In this document: in pieces, positions 1 to 12,984 of the stretch | Layout of the letters: each line of letters begins with the position of its first letter | Position numbering within the stretch: the first letter of the stretch is position 1 | Source: Numida meleagris | Lineage: Eukaryota > Chordata > Aves > Galliformes > Numididae | Length of the DNA: 64,000 bases | Assembly: GCF_002078875.1 (NCBI RefSeq) | Contig: NC_034409.1 | Location: 67,709,946-67,773,945, forward strand | Direction: 5' to 3' | Notes under the pieces: generated by a model | Database searches by the model: none | What the model was told of the DNA's origin: nothing | Seen by the model: the letters and a program-made list of their open reading frames with translations, nothing else | Translations under genes and position numbers: made by a program

Positions 1-205
1 CCTCTCTGTAGCACTTGCGTATGCCAACAGCTGCATCAACCCTGTGCTCTATGTTTTTGTGGGGCGGGACTTCAGGGCAAAGGCAAGGCAATCACTGCAA
101 GGAGTCTTGGAAGGAGTCTTTACTGAAGAACCAACATGTTCAACCCCTTACTCTCTTGACAAAAGCAAGACTTCAAAAGATAAGGATGTTAGTACCACAG
201 TCTAA
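1..205 (+). CDS. C3AR1: C3a anaphylatoxin chemotactic receptor, 3' end of coding sequence (partial)
   Basis: The gene enters from the left edge. The frame starting at base 2 gives 67 codons and stops at TAA 203-205. The first ~20 residues are the end of transmembrane helix 7 with the class A GPCR signature NPVLY (the NPxxY motif), preceded by ANSCI. Helix 8 follows as [14 protein letters not shown]. The cytoplasmic tail contains [14 protein letters not shown], rich in Ser/Thr that could be phosphorylated, and ends in VSTTV. The pattern NSC-NP-LY, DFR-KARQS-QG-LE, EE-T-ST and a terminal STTV is what I know from mammalian C3AR1; C5AR1 and formyl-peptide receptors differ in the tail. The family binds complement fragment C3a at the plasma membrane and signals through Gi. 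The large second extracellular loop typical of C3AR1 lies outside the window, so it cannot be checked. No frameshift or early stop is seen in this part. Confidence 0.88.
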   Translation, partial: LSVALAYANSCINPVLYVFVGRDFRAKARQSLQGVLEGVFTEEPTCSTPYSLDKSKTSKDKDVSTTV

Positions 206-533
206 CACAGGACTTCCCATCATCACTGCAGAAGCTCTGTACATCAACGACTCTCCACTTTTTTTGCTCCAACACATCTGATTACTCAACAGATTTGCAC
301 AAAGTGTACTGGGATGGTTCAGATCAGATCTGCTAATCCACTTTATATCCTACTATGGCAAGATGGGAAGTCGGAAATACTAAGAGTAATAATCTCTGAT
401 GAAAGCCTAGTGAAGCAGGCGACTTAGAGTGCTTTAAAGAGTGAAGAAGGACTGTAGAATGATTCGTGGTGGGATCATGTATTTCAACTTCTGAACTGCT
501 AAATTAGAAAGTTATCAGTTATTGCATATGTCT

Positions 534-539
534 ATTAAA
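534..539 (+). promoter_or_regulatory. Candidate poly(A) signal ATTAAA for C3AR1
   Basis: ATTAAA lies about 330 bases after the C3AR1 stop and is followed within 25 bases by a GT/CT-rich stretch. It is the variant hexamer; no AATAAA was seen closer. Transcript data are absent, so the real 3' end could be further on. Confidence 0.35.
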
Positions 540-2220
540 GATGTTCTGCATCTCCTGTCTCTGATAAAATGCAGATGAAACCAACACTGATGTCTCTCCT
601 TTGACTATACTTGGGTCTGAGAGATTTTTCCTGAAGATACCTAGAGAGAAGTGCTACATTTTATTACAGCATTGCATAGGAACAGCACATGCTGTAGTCA
701 GCTGCATTGAACTGATTTTCGCGTCTTGGTAGATGTCCAAGGTACCATGTTTATCCCAGTAAATATATCACTGTACAGAAGTAACTGCTCCAATTCTCAT
801 GCTGTAACTGTTCATTAGCATGTACTCACTAAAAAAAAGACACCCCCTTTCTTCAGTCAGAGTAGAGGTTTTTACCTCCTCTGCCCCAAGATTTTCAAAG
901 CCACCATGTTTTATTTCTGTCTTGTTTCCTTTACTGATAGACAAGGAATAAGTGTTGGGGTGGGCTTTACAGAATTCTAAAATGAAACAAGAGGTTTGAC
1001 AGAACACAACTGTACAAGAAAAAAAAAAGGGAATGGAGGATATAGCTTAGGGAAGGAAGAATTTCAACACACTCCTGCATCATTTTTGCTTTCCTGATTT
1101 GCTGGCAGAAACAACTAATTGGGATTTACACTCTATTCCATCATCTCCCCCAGCTGAACTGCAAGGAGTCCCCCCTCCCCCCCCTACCGCCAATACTATA
1201 CTCTTTGGCTGTTCAGGTTAAAGTTTGTCCCTACTTCATCTCCTCTTCTAATGCATCTCTTACAAAAATCATTTGAAAGGGCCTCCCACTTACTCAACCA
1301 GAGGATTCAAGCCCCTTGACCAGAAGACCTCTAATCCACTTAATTTCTGAGCAGCAACTTCCTCTTTCCACCATTAACCCATTCATAAGTGAGAATTTAC
1401 ATCAACACAGCAATACTCCTGTTGCCACAGACAAGAAAAGACTCCAGAAAATTACAAGGGGAGAGGGCCAAATAACAACTGAGCAAATACTGATAGTGTG
1501 AGAAAACTTAGGAGTTTGCACGTGCAAATAAGAGTCTCACTGCATACTTTGAAAAGAGGCTTGAAGGGCTGGGGCTGAGAAGCAGAATTTGCTGAATCAC
1601 AATACCCCTGACTGCTTCTTTTACCTGTTGGGTATGTAGGCTTCACCTCCCTGGAGGCTGCAACAGGCGGTGTAAAGCATGGATCAGGATCCTCTCAAAA
1701 TTACTCTTGATCTTCAGAGATGACACTGCATTCTGAAACCCAACAACTCTGCTGAAACATCATTTTTATGACATCCTCCTCTCTCCAAACTCAGGTTTTC
1801 CCTTCCAGCTCAGCTCAGCTCTCTCTGCTTCAGAGATTATCCTCTCTGTACTTGCATTCTCTATTTCCTTTCTTGCTTTTCCTGCTGGTGTGAAACAGCT
1901 CACTAAGCTGAGATCACTCCTCCAGTGCCCTTAGCCTCCTGACCTTTACAGCATTTAAGAAACAACATTAACTACAGACTCCCAGGGTCCACTAGACTCT
2001 CTCACTCCAGTAGCCAATACAACAGATTCGCTGACCACCTTGAAGTGAAAGGATTGCTAAACACAAGATAACCAAGAGAAAGATGCACACAAGGATTCAG
2101 CCTTCTGGGGTCTCTTTGTGGCAGCAAGAACCAACCTTCCTGTCCTCCACAGGGTACAACACAAGATGAAAGAGCTGATCCAATGCATCCACCATCAGAG
2201 GAGGGGGAGGGCTGTGCTCA

Positions 2221-2270
2221 GTTATTGATAACAATAATAATAGTAATAACAACAATAATAATAAACATAA
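2221..2270. repeat. Imperfect (AAT)n/(AAC)n trinucleotide repeat
   Basis: A run of ATA/AAT/AAC triplets with few interruptions, about 50 bases. Short open frames that cross it only translate the repeat into Ile/Thr or Leu runs. Confidence 0.85.
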
Positions 2271-3208
2271 GAAGGAAAAAAGATAAAACAAGACACAAGG
2301 AAGGATTACCTTTGGCAGCATCTTGTAGTGGCTTCTCTGGCAGAGGTAGAGAATGTATATTGATATACAGGCAAAGTAGAAAAGTTCGAGAAGGTGGTGG
2401 GGCACCATTCACTCCATGTCCCCTTCCCCTCCTACGTCCTTCACAAAGAACAGGCACTTAAGTCTGTAACTTGCTAGGTGATCAAGTCCTAGCTGAAATC
2501 ATTAGGGATTTCCTCATTGGCTCTTTGGGGAGGTCATGGAGGCTGAGGGACCAGATGATGAGATGAGCCAAAAACAATTAAAAAAAAAAAAAGGAGAGAA
2601 AGAGAAAGAACAGTTTGAAGAAAAAATGTCCTTTTCCACGGTGGGCACTTTGCTAAAAGAAAGCATAAAGGCATTGTGGACTTTACCCTTCCAACAGTAT
2701 AACAATCAGTAACACTACTGGCATGAATTTCTCCCTGTCAGTCAGCATCTACCAGTGTCTGTAGGTAGCGTGCTGTGAAATTCTCCAGAGCAGCTCCCAC
2801 TGAGGTTAAAGCTTCAGCTTCCTTAACTTTTCTCACAACTGGATTGCTGATAGAGCACAAAGGACTTCAGCAACAGAAGCTTCTTATACAGTTTTTCCTT
2901 TGATCAGCTAACTGATGATGAGAGGGGCTAGAAGACAGTTTGTGTGAAGTTAAAGAAATCAGGCCATTGAAATTCTAAACCCTGTCAGACCTAACAGAGG
3001 GCCCCTGGCAGTCCAAGCACTCTCTCTACCCTCAGCACTTCTGATCAGTCACTGGACTAATGGAGAACTCCCTCTTTAGGGTATTATCACACAGACTTGG
3101 GTAAAGGAGGGAGAAGTGGAAGGGATAAATCTTGATTTGCTTTCTGACATACTTTTATGAATTGATTCTTCCTGCTCCAAATTCCTACAGCATTCAAGCA
3201 CTTTAGGG

Positions 3209-4640
3209 CAAGCATATCCAACCTGTGGCCCACGGCCTGCATGCAGCCCAGCACAGCTCACAATGTGGCCGCCTTCTGCTCTCCACCATCATGGAGGTGG
3301 CTCTGCCCTGCTGAGAGGCCCAGCTGGAGACCAAGCATACACCCATTGCTCAGCACCAACCCAATATTGGTGTGCTACTAACGCTGCCTGAGCTGAAACC
3401 AGGGCAAGGGGAGAGCAGCGCTGTGCCAACTCAAGCTATGGCAGATAGCTGCATGCGTTTTGGTACACTGGCTAAATGCAGTCCTGTGAATGGCAAAAAA
3501 TATGCAGCCGTGCTTTCTGTTTTGATAAAGGAGTTTGAGAACAGGTTTCAAGATTGCTGAAAAAAAATCATTAATTTTTTTGCTATATTTGCAACTCCAT
3601 TTTCATTCAACATAAATACATATTTCAAATGGAATATGTACAGTTGCTATCAGACATTCAACTCAAAAATGTGGTCATGTCTCTTTACCAGACTTTTGTA
3701 AGAGAAAAATATCCCCCACTTCACAATCACTCCTGATTCATGTCATCGCTTTGGGTGGTGCGCGTATTTGTGAACAACTACTGTCAAGAATGAGGCATAG
3801 GAAGAGTAAAATTTCATCAAAAATCTCTGACAAACACCTTGAGAATTCACTAAGAATGGCAACCATGGCCATCAAACCAGACTGATGCGCTAGTTTCACA
3901 AAACAAGGTCACATATCCCACTAGTTTTATGCTTTTGTTGCTTTTTAAAACTGCATTAATAAAAATATTAAAAATTAAAATAAATTTTCTTACTTACATA
4001 CTAACTATACTGCATATTTTATGATGTCTGCTCCAAAAGTAATGCCTCCTGTTTTATTATGTTGGCCCACAACATCAGATGCAGATGTTGGTGTTATGGA
4101 AATAGAGGCTTCCTATCAACATTCCATTACATTTTGTTGCCATGCAACACATAGCAGCAGAAGGGCAGTTTGACAGAATGGTGTCTGACACGGAAGTGAG
4201 TTTGAAACAAAGGTGTGTCACTGAATTCCTCCATGTGGAAAAAAAAAAAAGCAACCAGTGACATTCATCAATGCTTGCTGAACATTTATGGAGACAAACA
4301 GTGGATGTGAGCACAGTGAAGTGGTGGGTGGTGCATTTTAGCGGTGGCAACAGTGACTGTGAATAACCTCTGCTGGTGCATGTTTTGGCAAGCATGGCTT
4401 GCAGGCTCTTGCTCAACAAGGTGAAAATGTGTAGCTAATAGCGGTAACTATGTTGCAAAATATTCTTTTGCACATGAGAATTTTCTCTAACAAGCAGAGT
4501 GACTGTACTCATTATATCTATTGTAGTTTCCACGGAAATAAACAGGAGACATTAATTTTGGAGCAACCAACAGACATGTAGCCCAAAAGAATTTGTCTTC
4601 ACTCAATGTGGCTAAACAAGCCAGAAGATTGGCACCCCTG
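3209..4640 (+). mobile_element. hAT-Charlie-like DNA transposon relic, interrupted by a mariner
   Basis: The left end reads CAAGCATATCCAACCTG followed by GTGGCCCACGG. The right end, reverse-complemented, begins CAGGGGTGCCAATCTT. Both fit the hAT-Charlie terminal pattern CAGGGGTGTCCAAC. The flanking 8-mers ctttaggg and acctaggc share a central TAGG, as expected of a decayed 8-bp target duplication. Transposase remnants are visible in two places. Near 3500-3560 the sequence reads YAAVLSVLIKEFENRFQD, and near 3835-3890 it reads KHLENSLRMATMAIKPD, the C-terminal dimerisation part of Charlie/ZBED-type transposases. Stops and frame changes show it is dead. The stretch from about 4026 to 4572 is a later mariner insertion. 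A related copy lies at 9091-9487. Confidence 0.75.
4026..4572 (+). mobile_element. Mariner-type element (Galluhop-like), internally deleted
   Basis: The ends are inverted: TGCTCCAAAAGTAATGCCTCC at the left, and TTGCTCCAAAATTAATGTCT on the reverse strand at the right. Between them is the start of a mariner transposase, with a helix-turn-helix-like segment VSLKQRCVTEFLHV and later frames resembling VDVSTVKWWVVHFS. At about 550 bp it is much shorter than the ~1.3 kb of a full mariner, so most of the catalytic domain is missing. It splits the hAT relic, since hAT sequence matching the second copy resumes on the far side. A poly-A run of 12 bases breaks the frame after FLHV. A reverse-orientation copy is at 35625-36158. 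Confidence 0.8.
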
Positions 4641-6088
4641 ACCTAGGCTGTCTGGATCCAAGGTGTAATCCTGGAGATATCAAGGAGATATCTACCTTGA
4701 TGCTTTTGCAATATGAGCAAGTAAAAGTTTTATTGGCAGAAGGCTCTTGGTTTATGCACTTCATTTCCAGTTTTCATAGCATATGCAGCTGCTGAGGATT
4801 ATTGCAGATGCTATAACAAATTGGTAAACACTGCAGATGAAGCCCTCAGTGAAAAAGTTCAGGTTGCTTGGCTAGTTTATTGAATATATATATGTTACCT
4901 ATGGCAGCTGCATCCTTACACAATAATTGCATTCAGATTTTAATTGTACAGAGACAGGTGAATTATTAGTCAGGTGGGGAGAAACATAAATGTAAAAATA
5001 TGAAAGATCATATGTATATGCAGAATATGGATACAATTTCTTAGGGTCATGGACCTTTTTCAGCAAAAGAAACTGGATATAGTAATTCAAAATGCATTTC
5101 AAAACTCAAGAGCTTTGCTTCTGAGAATTCACTGATTATAAAGCAATTAAAATAAATTAAGAGTTTGATTATTTGATAGGTATTGTTTTTGAAAATATGT
5201 CTTTTTGTCCTTGTTTTGACTTTTGGAACAAGAGTAGCCATGCACAGAAATTGGCACTTGAATCTAAAGGTGATACAATTCTCTTTTCTTGACATTTCTC
5301 CTTTACAGAAAGTTGCAGCTTTTGAACAGTTAGGCCAAACTACATTTCAGAATATAAATAGGTTTAAATCGCACAAAAAGTCAGTCCCTCTCCTTCTATC
5401 TTCTTAATTTCCTGTGGTAGGAAAAGCCTTCCCATACAGGATTCTTCCAGGCTGGTTTTCAGTTAGTCATCTCTGGCTACCCAACAGTTTGTGCAATGGA
5501 GAGGAAGAACCCTTCAGTCATTAATGAAGAAAAACACTCCATAAAATAAAACGGCCAAGGTTTAGTCTTCAAGAAAAAGGCACAGATGACAGCCATTAAT
5601 CAACGTTAAATTTGAAGAGTACTTTTTAAGTGGAAAAATGTCAAAGCACTGTAATCTGGTCAACTGTCAAGAAGTCAGAGTAAAGTATCTGATTAAGACT
5701 GAACAGCACAGTTACATGAAAATTTACTGCAGGAAGGCAAAAGAAGAAGGGGAATGTTTCGAACTGAAACCACAGGGGAAAAGCTGATATTCTGTGTGTT
5801 ATTAGATAAGTGGGAATTAAGCCTTTGTCCCACCCCATTCCCCAGTTTGTTTTGCCCAGTGAGAAAACAGTGGCTATAGTGCACTTCACTGATACAGATT
5901 AGGTGCACCAAAACCATCTATTAAATGTATTCTGAGCAAGCTGTTGCATATGTGATCTATAATCACATATATTCTAAGCAAACAATGTATTAGCCTATTA
6001 AAAAATCAGTACTCCTTGGGGAGGGTGGGGGCTTGCAAGCTGAGGAGTCTTAGGCCAGCTGAGGAGAGCTCTGAAAGCTGCCCTCCAG
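4641..6088. other. Intergenic, nothing recognised
   Basis: AT-rich unique-looking sequence. No exon with flanking splice signals, tRNA or clear repeat was found. Confidence 0.5.
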
Positions 6089-6549
6089 TGTCACGACTTG
6101 AAACCCCCCTTGCCATGACAAGTGAGGAGGTTTGAACTGTTACGAGATACGAAAGCTGAGATATAGATGGGGGTATGAAAAACACATGAATTTGCAGAAA
6201 AGCCGAGAAACTTCTGTTTCCTTGAGTCCTCGTTTTCAGTTCCCAAAGACATGAGGGATTGTTCCTAGGTTAATTATCACATGTTTTTATGGTCTTTGTG
6301 TTCTTGCCAAAGGTAGTATTTTCTCTTCTGGTCATAGCTCAGGCCCTTGACATGAGTACTAGGCTGCATGTTGTTAGGCATAGATAAGGCAAGTGGAGGT
6401 GGCTGGAGGTGAGTGGAATGACAGAGGCATAGCTACAGCCTTATCCGACCTGCACAGCTACAGGTCATTCTTATTTTTGACCAGAGGACAGCTACTGGAG
6501 CTACACTTGTTTCCTTCCCTCATTAAACTACACGCCTCTGTATTCTACC
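6089..6549 (+). mobile_element. Possible solo LTR of an avian endogenous retrovirus
   Basis: The block begins TGTCACGACTTGAAACC, which resembles the start of several avian ERV LTRs. It is richer in CpG than its surroundings and has CATTAAA (poly(A)-signal-like) near 6520, about 30 bases before the proposed right edge. The flanks are similar: ctccag on the left, cttcag on the right. The right end does not finish in the expected CA, and no internal retroviral region follows, so this is tentative. It could also be an unrelated old repeat. Confidence 0.3.
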
Positions 6550-9082
6550 CTTCAGATATAATCTTTTGACTTCAGTCTTTTTATGCACCACATACAATAA
6601 AATATGTAAGAGGCCTTCTAAAGCAGAGGGACTTATAGGAAACGATGTGATCTTTCCTATCTCGGTTGTGATGTGGCTGGTTCATGCAGAAAGGTCAAGG
6701 TCCCTCCTAGTGGCTGATAGCAGTAAGCTGACCCTGCTTCTTCAGGGAAACTGCTCACAGAGATTGCCAAACAGAGAGGAAAATCTATGGCTTTCAGGTG
6801 ACAGTACTCTACTTTGTCTGAAATCTTTGCAGCATCTAAAATCAGACACTAGAGTTGCCCAGAAATTCATATGGATGTAGATTTCTCCACTGTCTGTTTC
6901 CTAAATCACAGCTCTAGGATCTACACCCTCCCACTTCTGCAGAAGACCAAGAGACAGGGAGGCATCCTATGTGGATCATATAATCATGCACCATGTTTGT
7001 CTTGTTATGTGCCCTGATACAGGGACTTCCTATTGGTGTTTTCAGCTATATGTACATAATCTCTCATGCTCTGCACTTCAACCAACTTCATTTAAACTGA
7101 AATGTATTTTTAAAAAGTCATCATATCACAATTTAAGGATTGAATGGGGATGAACATTTCCTTTTAGCTAGCATCTGTATTTGCCTGACTAACTGAATAG
7201 TCTCAACTTCTCATTTGAATTTTAACTTCTGGCGATTGGATATTTTTACAACCTGTGTTCTTTTAAAAAGCTTTTCAAATTAGCTGTTCGCTGCAAGTCT
7301 GGTGCAGACCATGATAGAGAACACCCGCTCTAAAGGACTAGGCCTTCTGTGTCTATTAGCTGGTGAAATGGTAGGTGAGTGTGAGGGAGGACAGAAGAGG
7401 TAGAGCTGGAAATGAGTCAGAACTCCCCATATTCCTCCAGTCAGGCCTGGCTGCCTCCCATTGACTGCCCTTGTAATTAAGGCAGCCTTCCAGATGTCAG
7501 AAATACTGTGTGTGCCTGTGGCTTTCCAACTGCTCTGTTTCAGCTTTTCAGTGCAAGATATTTTTGCATTTGAAGTACAGGCTGTTGTGGGCCATTTTTA
7601 AGTTCTGTGAAATTAAAGTAAGTGGAAGGAATCAGGAGGAGGATAGACCCACCATATGCCCCAGACTTGAACTTTACTATGGCTTTGTTCTGGGAAACTT
7701 CCATAGGTAAAGTATTGAAAATATTCCTGAACCACATAAAACTTGGATCCAGAAGTAAAAAAAAAAAAAAAGCGTTCATTAAAATCAGCTTTGATTTCAC
7801 TGGGACTTCTCTGTTTTGACTCTGATCTGTCTTACCTGTCTTCTGAGTGTGAAAAAAACAGCAGCACAGATTCCTTGACATCAGCTTTGAGCCTAACAGT
7901 TCTTGAACTATTGACTAATTTACTTGATAAATTTCATACTGTTTTTGAAAGACTTATCTCTGAAAGTTGTTTTTCATTTTCCTTATAGCTCTACCAGATA
8001 AGTGCTAGAGGAGTTCCCAACAAATTTATTGGAAGTAAAAGCAATTACTGTTAGCAAACAGCCTTCAAAGAAACTTACGTTCATCCAATTTAGTTCTGCC
8101 TGTGTTGTGTATCTAAAGTTAGAATATATTTTCACTGGAGAAGGGCCTACACTGTTATATCAGCCAGTGGACTGTAGCAGGATACTGCCAGCCAAGAAAA
8201 AGTATTTTTTAAAAAGTGGACACCTCTTGGCTATTTGAGACAAGTGATGCTGCTCTTCTAGGAAGATATACGTATTAAAATGAAAGGTCAGTCTGAACAC
8301 TTCAATAACGATCCTTCCTTCCATGGAAGCATAGCTTTTCATCTTACATTAAGAGCTTTGATACCTTCCTTAATAAAGCAAGTACCTCAAAGAATCATTC
8401 TGTGTTTACCCCCGAATAAATGAAATGTAATGCATCCACAGAGAGAAACCTGCTGTCTCCATATCCACAGAACCAGGTCAATGTTTCCATCCTCTCAGTA
8501 AGACAGATGGTTTCCACAGCAGAGGATTATTTTTGGATGGTGGTGATGAGTAGAAGTGTAAGCTTATAAAGCTTATAAAGCAACAACACTGAAAAGATCC
8601 TCCACCCGGGAGCAGCAGTTTAGAAAACAAAAAATGGTCTTTTTTGTTCCCATCAGTTTGACGTCTCCCACATGTCCCAGTACTTCATATACTCCTGTTC
8701 TGGAATGAAATGAGAAGTGGGATTTCCAAGTCAATCCTTCTTGCTTTCTTCTATAAATCTACATTATAGCTTGTGGAAGTGTGAGTTTCTCTGCCTTTTT
8801 CATGTCTTTTCTGATTCACCCTCTCAGAAATTGGTGTTGTTCTCTTTCTCCTCTACCAAACCACAATTAACTATCTACTTATTGAGTGGTATCTCAGGTA
8901 GTGCAATCCCTGCTGGGAACATGTACAGAATGTGCAACAAATCTGATGTCCTTCCAGTAAATTACAAAAATGCATACATGTATATATGCAGAGATCATAG
9001 TGTCAGAGATCACAGTGCATAGAATTTGCCTGACTTTAGAATGGGATATATCCCCTACCCTACTAACCATGTGAAACAGATA
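6550..9082. other. Intergenic, nothing recognised
   Basis: No supported gene. A poly-A run of 15 lies at about 7757-7771 and a short direct repeat of AAGCTTATA at about 8560-8580. Open frames of 60-110 codons have no splice context, family motif or unusual composition. Confidence 0.5.
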
Positions 9083-9090
9083 GATTAGGG

Positions 9091-9487
9091 TAGGAACGTC
9101 CAAACTTCGCTTCACAATCACACCTTATTCATGTCATCACATTTTGGCAGTACACACCTTTGTGAACAACTGTTTTCAAGGATGAAGAATGCGAAGAGTT
9201 AAATTTCATCAAAAATCTGGCAAACACCTTGAGAAGTGATTATGGATTTTGATCATTTCCATCAAACCAGGCAGCAGTGCATTAGTTTCACAAAAACAAG
9301 GTCAAATATTCTACTAGTTTTGTTTTTGTTGCTCTCATTTTTTAACATTTTAATAAGAAACATTAAAAAAGTAAAATCAATTTTGTTACATATATACATA
9401 AACTATATTATATATTTTATATGCAGCCTAAGACAATTCCTCTTTACTCAGTGTGGCCCAGACAAGCCTAAAGTTTGGACATCCATG
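9091..9487 (+). mobile_element. Second hAT-Charlie-like relic, internally deleted
   Basis: The left end TAGGAACGTCCAAACTT and the reverse-complemented right end CATGGATGTCCAAACTT are inverted repeats that share 13 of 17 bases, including GTCCAAACTT. The 8-mers outside are gattaggg and gtctaggg (6 of 8 identical), a good hAT target duplication. The interior parallels positions ~3710-4020 of the first copy in the same orientation, including the blocks TCATGTCATC, TTGTGAACAACT, AAATTTCATCAAAAATC and the transposase tail near CAAACACCTTGAGAA. The middle of the transposase is missing. There is no mariner at the equivalent site, which dates the other insertion as later. Confidence 0.75.
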
Positions 9488-12400
9488 GTCTAGGGGATGC
9501 AAAAGCCTATTTAGAGAAAGGTCAGTCACATCCAATGGCATATATTTAGGTACCTGGGAAACACTGATGACAGAAACTTCTGTCAGGCACTTCACTGCCT
9601 AAAACAGAACTTCTTCACCTAAATCTATGCAGAGATCCTGCTCTAGCATCTTACCCCAAATCCTTTAGCAATACCATGGTAAAATGGGGAGCAGAATTCA
9701 GATTTTCTGGCATGAAGGGCAGGTAACTTGGCCACATTGTATTCCTTCTTTGTTACCTTCTTCAGTTCAAGTTCAGCTTTGTTCACACAGTGATAGGAAC
9801 ATTTCTTTCATGCTTTCATTTCAAGATTAAAGCCACTCAGTTGTGTCCAAAAATTAACTGAAATTTGAACACATCTTTAGTCTGCAGATTTAATAGAGGA
9901 TTTCCCCATATTCTAATGACTTTTTCACCTCTGGAAAGGAGTACTGTTTCTTTTAAGAATCTGTAATAATTAATATACAAGCAATCCTCCTAATTGCTAC
10001 AGATGCCAAGAACAAGATAGTGATATCATGTTGGGTCAGGAGACAGCAGAGCAGTTCCTGAGAAAACTTATTTTTCTTTCCAGTTCTTACAGGAGCTTGG
10101 CTGTCTCCCCCATGTCCTATTACTTGTAGCAAAATAGCTAATACCCTGCTCATTATAAGATGTTCCATCTTCTCCGGAGAAGTACTGAAAGGATATGGGC
10201 AATGTGTGTTTACATCCCAAGGAGGTGATCTCAGAGTTTTAGACCTTAGATTTCAGATAGCAAGTTGATTGCTTTCCTAGACAGGATCCTTCATTCTCTA
10301 CTAATGACTAAATATTTCATTAGGCCACAATGGACAAACAGACCTATGTACTTCAGGACATTGTTGATTCTAGGATTGGGGAACACCATTACTTATTGAA
10401 TCCATGTACCTGTCTTCCATGCAGCTGATCCTACTTTTGTAACAGTATTCCTGCTGGTTGTCTTTAATCTCTTTGAGACATCAACTAACATTTTAAGGAA
10501 TGCAGTTCTGATTTAAAAAGGAATTTGTCACTAATTTTCTACTCTTCCACTGTGCTTGATTGTGGTAAAGACAATGCAAGCTATGGATGGATGCTCTGCT
10601 GGAGTTCAAGACAGAGATTCTGGAGTATCTTATTTTTAACTGGAGAAGTGGAAAACTAATACACAGTCCAGATAACAAGTTTTCCCCAAAATTTTCAAGG
10701 CAACATATTTTCAGGAAACTAATCAAGAGTTTCAATGAGCAATCATGTATGAAATCTCCTGAAAGGTAAAGTTATATTTCTTTAGCCCTGGAGCAGGAAT
10801 TCAAATGTGGCTGCTCACAGCCCTGCAGTGCACACTGGATGACTCTTTCTTAAATAAATTAATAGTAGAAACAAGATCTACTTTCATATGCATCCAGATA
10901 TAGAATTCCAATATTAAATTTGATGTGCAGATATTGTATGAAAACATAAATTTAACATATATAGCTATTTTTTACTGTTTTGCACTCTTTTTTTACTTTG
11001 CAAACTCTGAAGCAAATTAGTATCTGAAACCTAGGTTCTTCTTACCATTATGTCTTAAGCACTGCTATCTGTCTTTTTATTTCTTTATTTTCATTTATGG
11101 AAAAATAATGCCACTAACCACTACTTGCTCACATCTGAAGAAGAAGAAGGAAAAAAATTCAAGGATTTTTAGCTAGTTATGTAGAAGATAGACACAGCAA
11201 ATTCTGATCTAAGGGCTTATTTTATAGCAATGTAGCTAACGGAAGCCTGCAGGGAATTCATTTCCAGTAAAAGGAAATTAGAGCAAATGCTGGTTCACTG
11301 CCGGGCTTCCTACTTAATGAATTTAACTTTTTTTGACACTAGCAATGCCACTTTTTCACCCTTGTGATCTGCAAATTAAAACAAACTTGCAACAAGAGAG
11401 CAGATCGGATGATGACAGATCTCCTACAGATTAGTTTGCTACATTCCTTCTTCTGCCACTGTTGCAACCACTTCAACTAATCATCCCTGTTTCCTTTGAG
11501 TCCTTGCTCTTCTTAAAACTTGTGCTTAAATGATGCCAACTATTCCTCCTGATCCATGGGAGGAACTCCTCTTTTATCAGAAGATATCTTTCAGCATTAT
11601 TCAAGAATAGCAGGAGAAGAACAGAATCCTTTCAATGACTTCACCAACAGGAGGAGGTAGATTAAATCTGTCAAACAAATTTATCAAAGATGATTGGGTG
11701 TGCATTATTTGTTCCTTTTCTCTGTCAAATTAGCCAGTTAAGAAGCAACAAGAAAGCACTTGGTACACACCCAAGTTAGTTCGAAATGCTCATTAGCAGT
11801 CAGCTGGAAAGATATATGCTTAATGACCTGCCGTCGTGAAATGCCTCCACAGCCAGGACCTTGCACCAATGTCTGTTTAGAAAGCAAGCTACTGTTTGCA
11901 GGATTTACAACTAGGAACACTCTTGTGGCATGGGACATCACATAGACTGCATCTCGCAAAAAAGTCTCCATCAAAATATTTGCCAAAGATGTGGCCAAGG
12001 ACTTTGTATTGCCCTCAGTGACGGTCTACTTGTGTCTTTTCATGGCAATGCACCATTTATGTGTAATCCTCTGTCTGTATGAGGTACAGTTACATGTTCT
12101 TCTTGGGAATAATTAAATTACAAAGTCTAAGAAGGCTTCACTGCATTATTCAAATGTTTCCTCACTCAGCGGGAAGGCCTTGTTACAATTATTTGACCCA
12201 AGACTTTTCTGTGGCATACTTGTCCCTGTCTGGACTGTTCCCCAAGTTCCCATTACTGTCAGTGAGCAGAAATCAGCATTTCTAGGGCACAGTTCTTCTC
12301 AGACTGCTGTTGACTTCTAAATTATGTGAGCAACATAGTGAAATGCCTATGTGTCGCCTTGCCAAAGTGAGCTGAGAGTGAGCACATCAGCCCCCCTCTG

Positions 12401-12984
12401 TGATGCCCTGTAGACCAGCTCCCCATTATCTCACAGGAAGCTCAGCGAGCTGGCTCATAGGTCCTCTGGGGAGCACACTAAAGTTGGGCAAGATGAATGC
12501 CAATGCAAATGGCTATTTGTTCCTGGTTTTCAGAAGCATTTGCAATCTGTGTTGTCTGCTTTTCATATATACTTTGGTTTCTTCCTACCTTGGCCTGGCT
12601 TTAACTAAAAAATTATATTTAGGTAACTGATATACATTAAATAAACCTGTCCTTTCCAGGACATCAAAAAAACTGGGTCACTGAGATCCTAACAAACATT
12701 TATTTCTGCATAAGGTTTTCCAAGGTAAGTAAGAGCATGCTGGGTGTAACTCAGCCTGTGCTAACCAGAGCGACATTTGGAGACAGGTATCTGATGCAGC
12801 TGCTTAAACTGACTTGAAGGTGCTGCTTTCACTTAACTAGGCAGCCCCTGACTGACACTGGCAACTCGTGTTTACTCTTCTGCCACCCCTTCTTTTGTGC
12901 TTACACAAATCAGGATGCACTTCCAGAGTTAGGAATCTTCCAATGCACAGCAACACACATGGTCACACACAGACCAGATGAAAA

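Larger units (their letters stand above)
206..3208. other. C3AR1 3' UTR and flank, no gene seen
   Basis: About 3 kb with no supported coding exon. It holds the presumed C3AR1 3' UTR, a C-rich run near 1170-1187, an AAT-type simple repeat at 2221-2270, and an A-rich/purine tract near 2578-2610. Open frames here are short and lack splice or homology support. Confidence 0.6.

Noticed and set aside
1..205. Alternative identity as C5AR1, formyl-peptide or chemokine receptor
   Set aside because: The helix 8 and tail pattern with terminal STTV fits C3AR1 best; the others differ after NPxxY.
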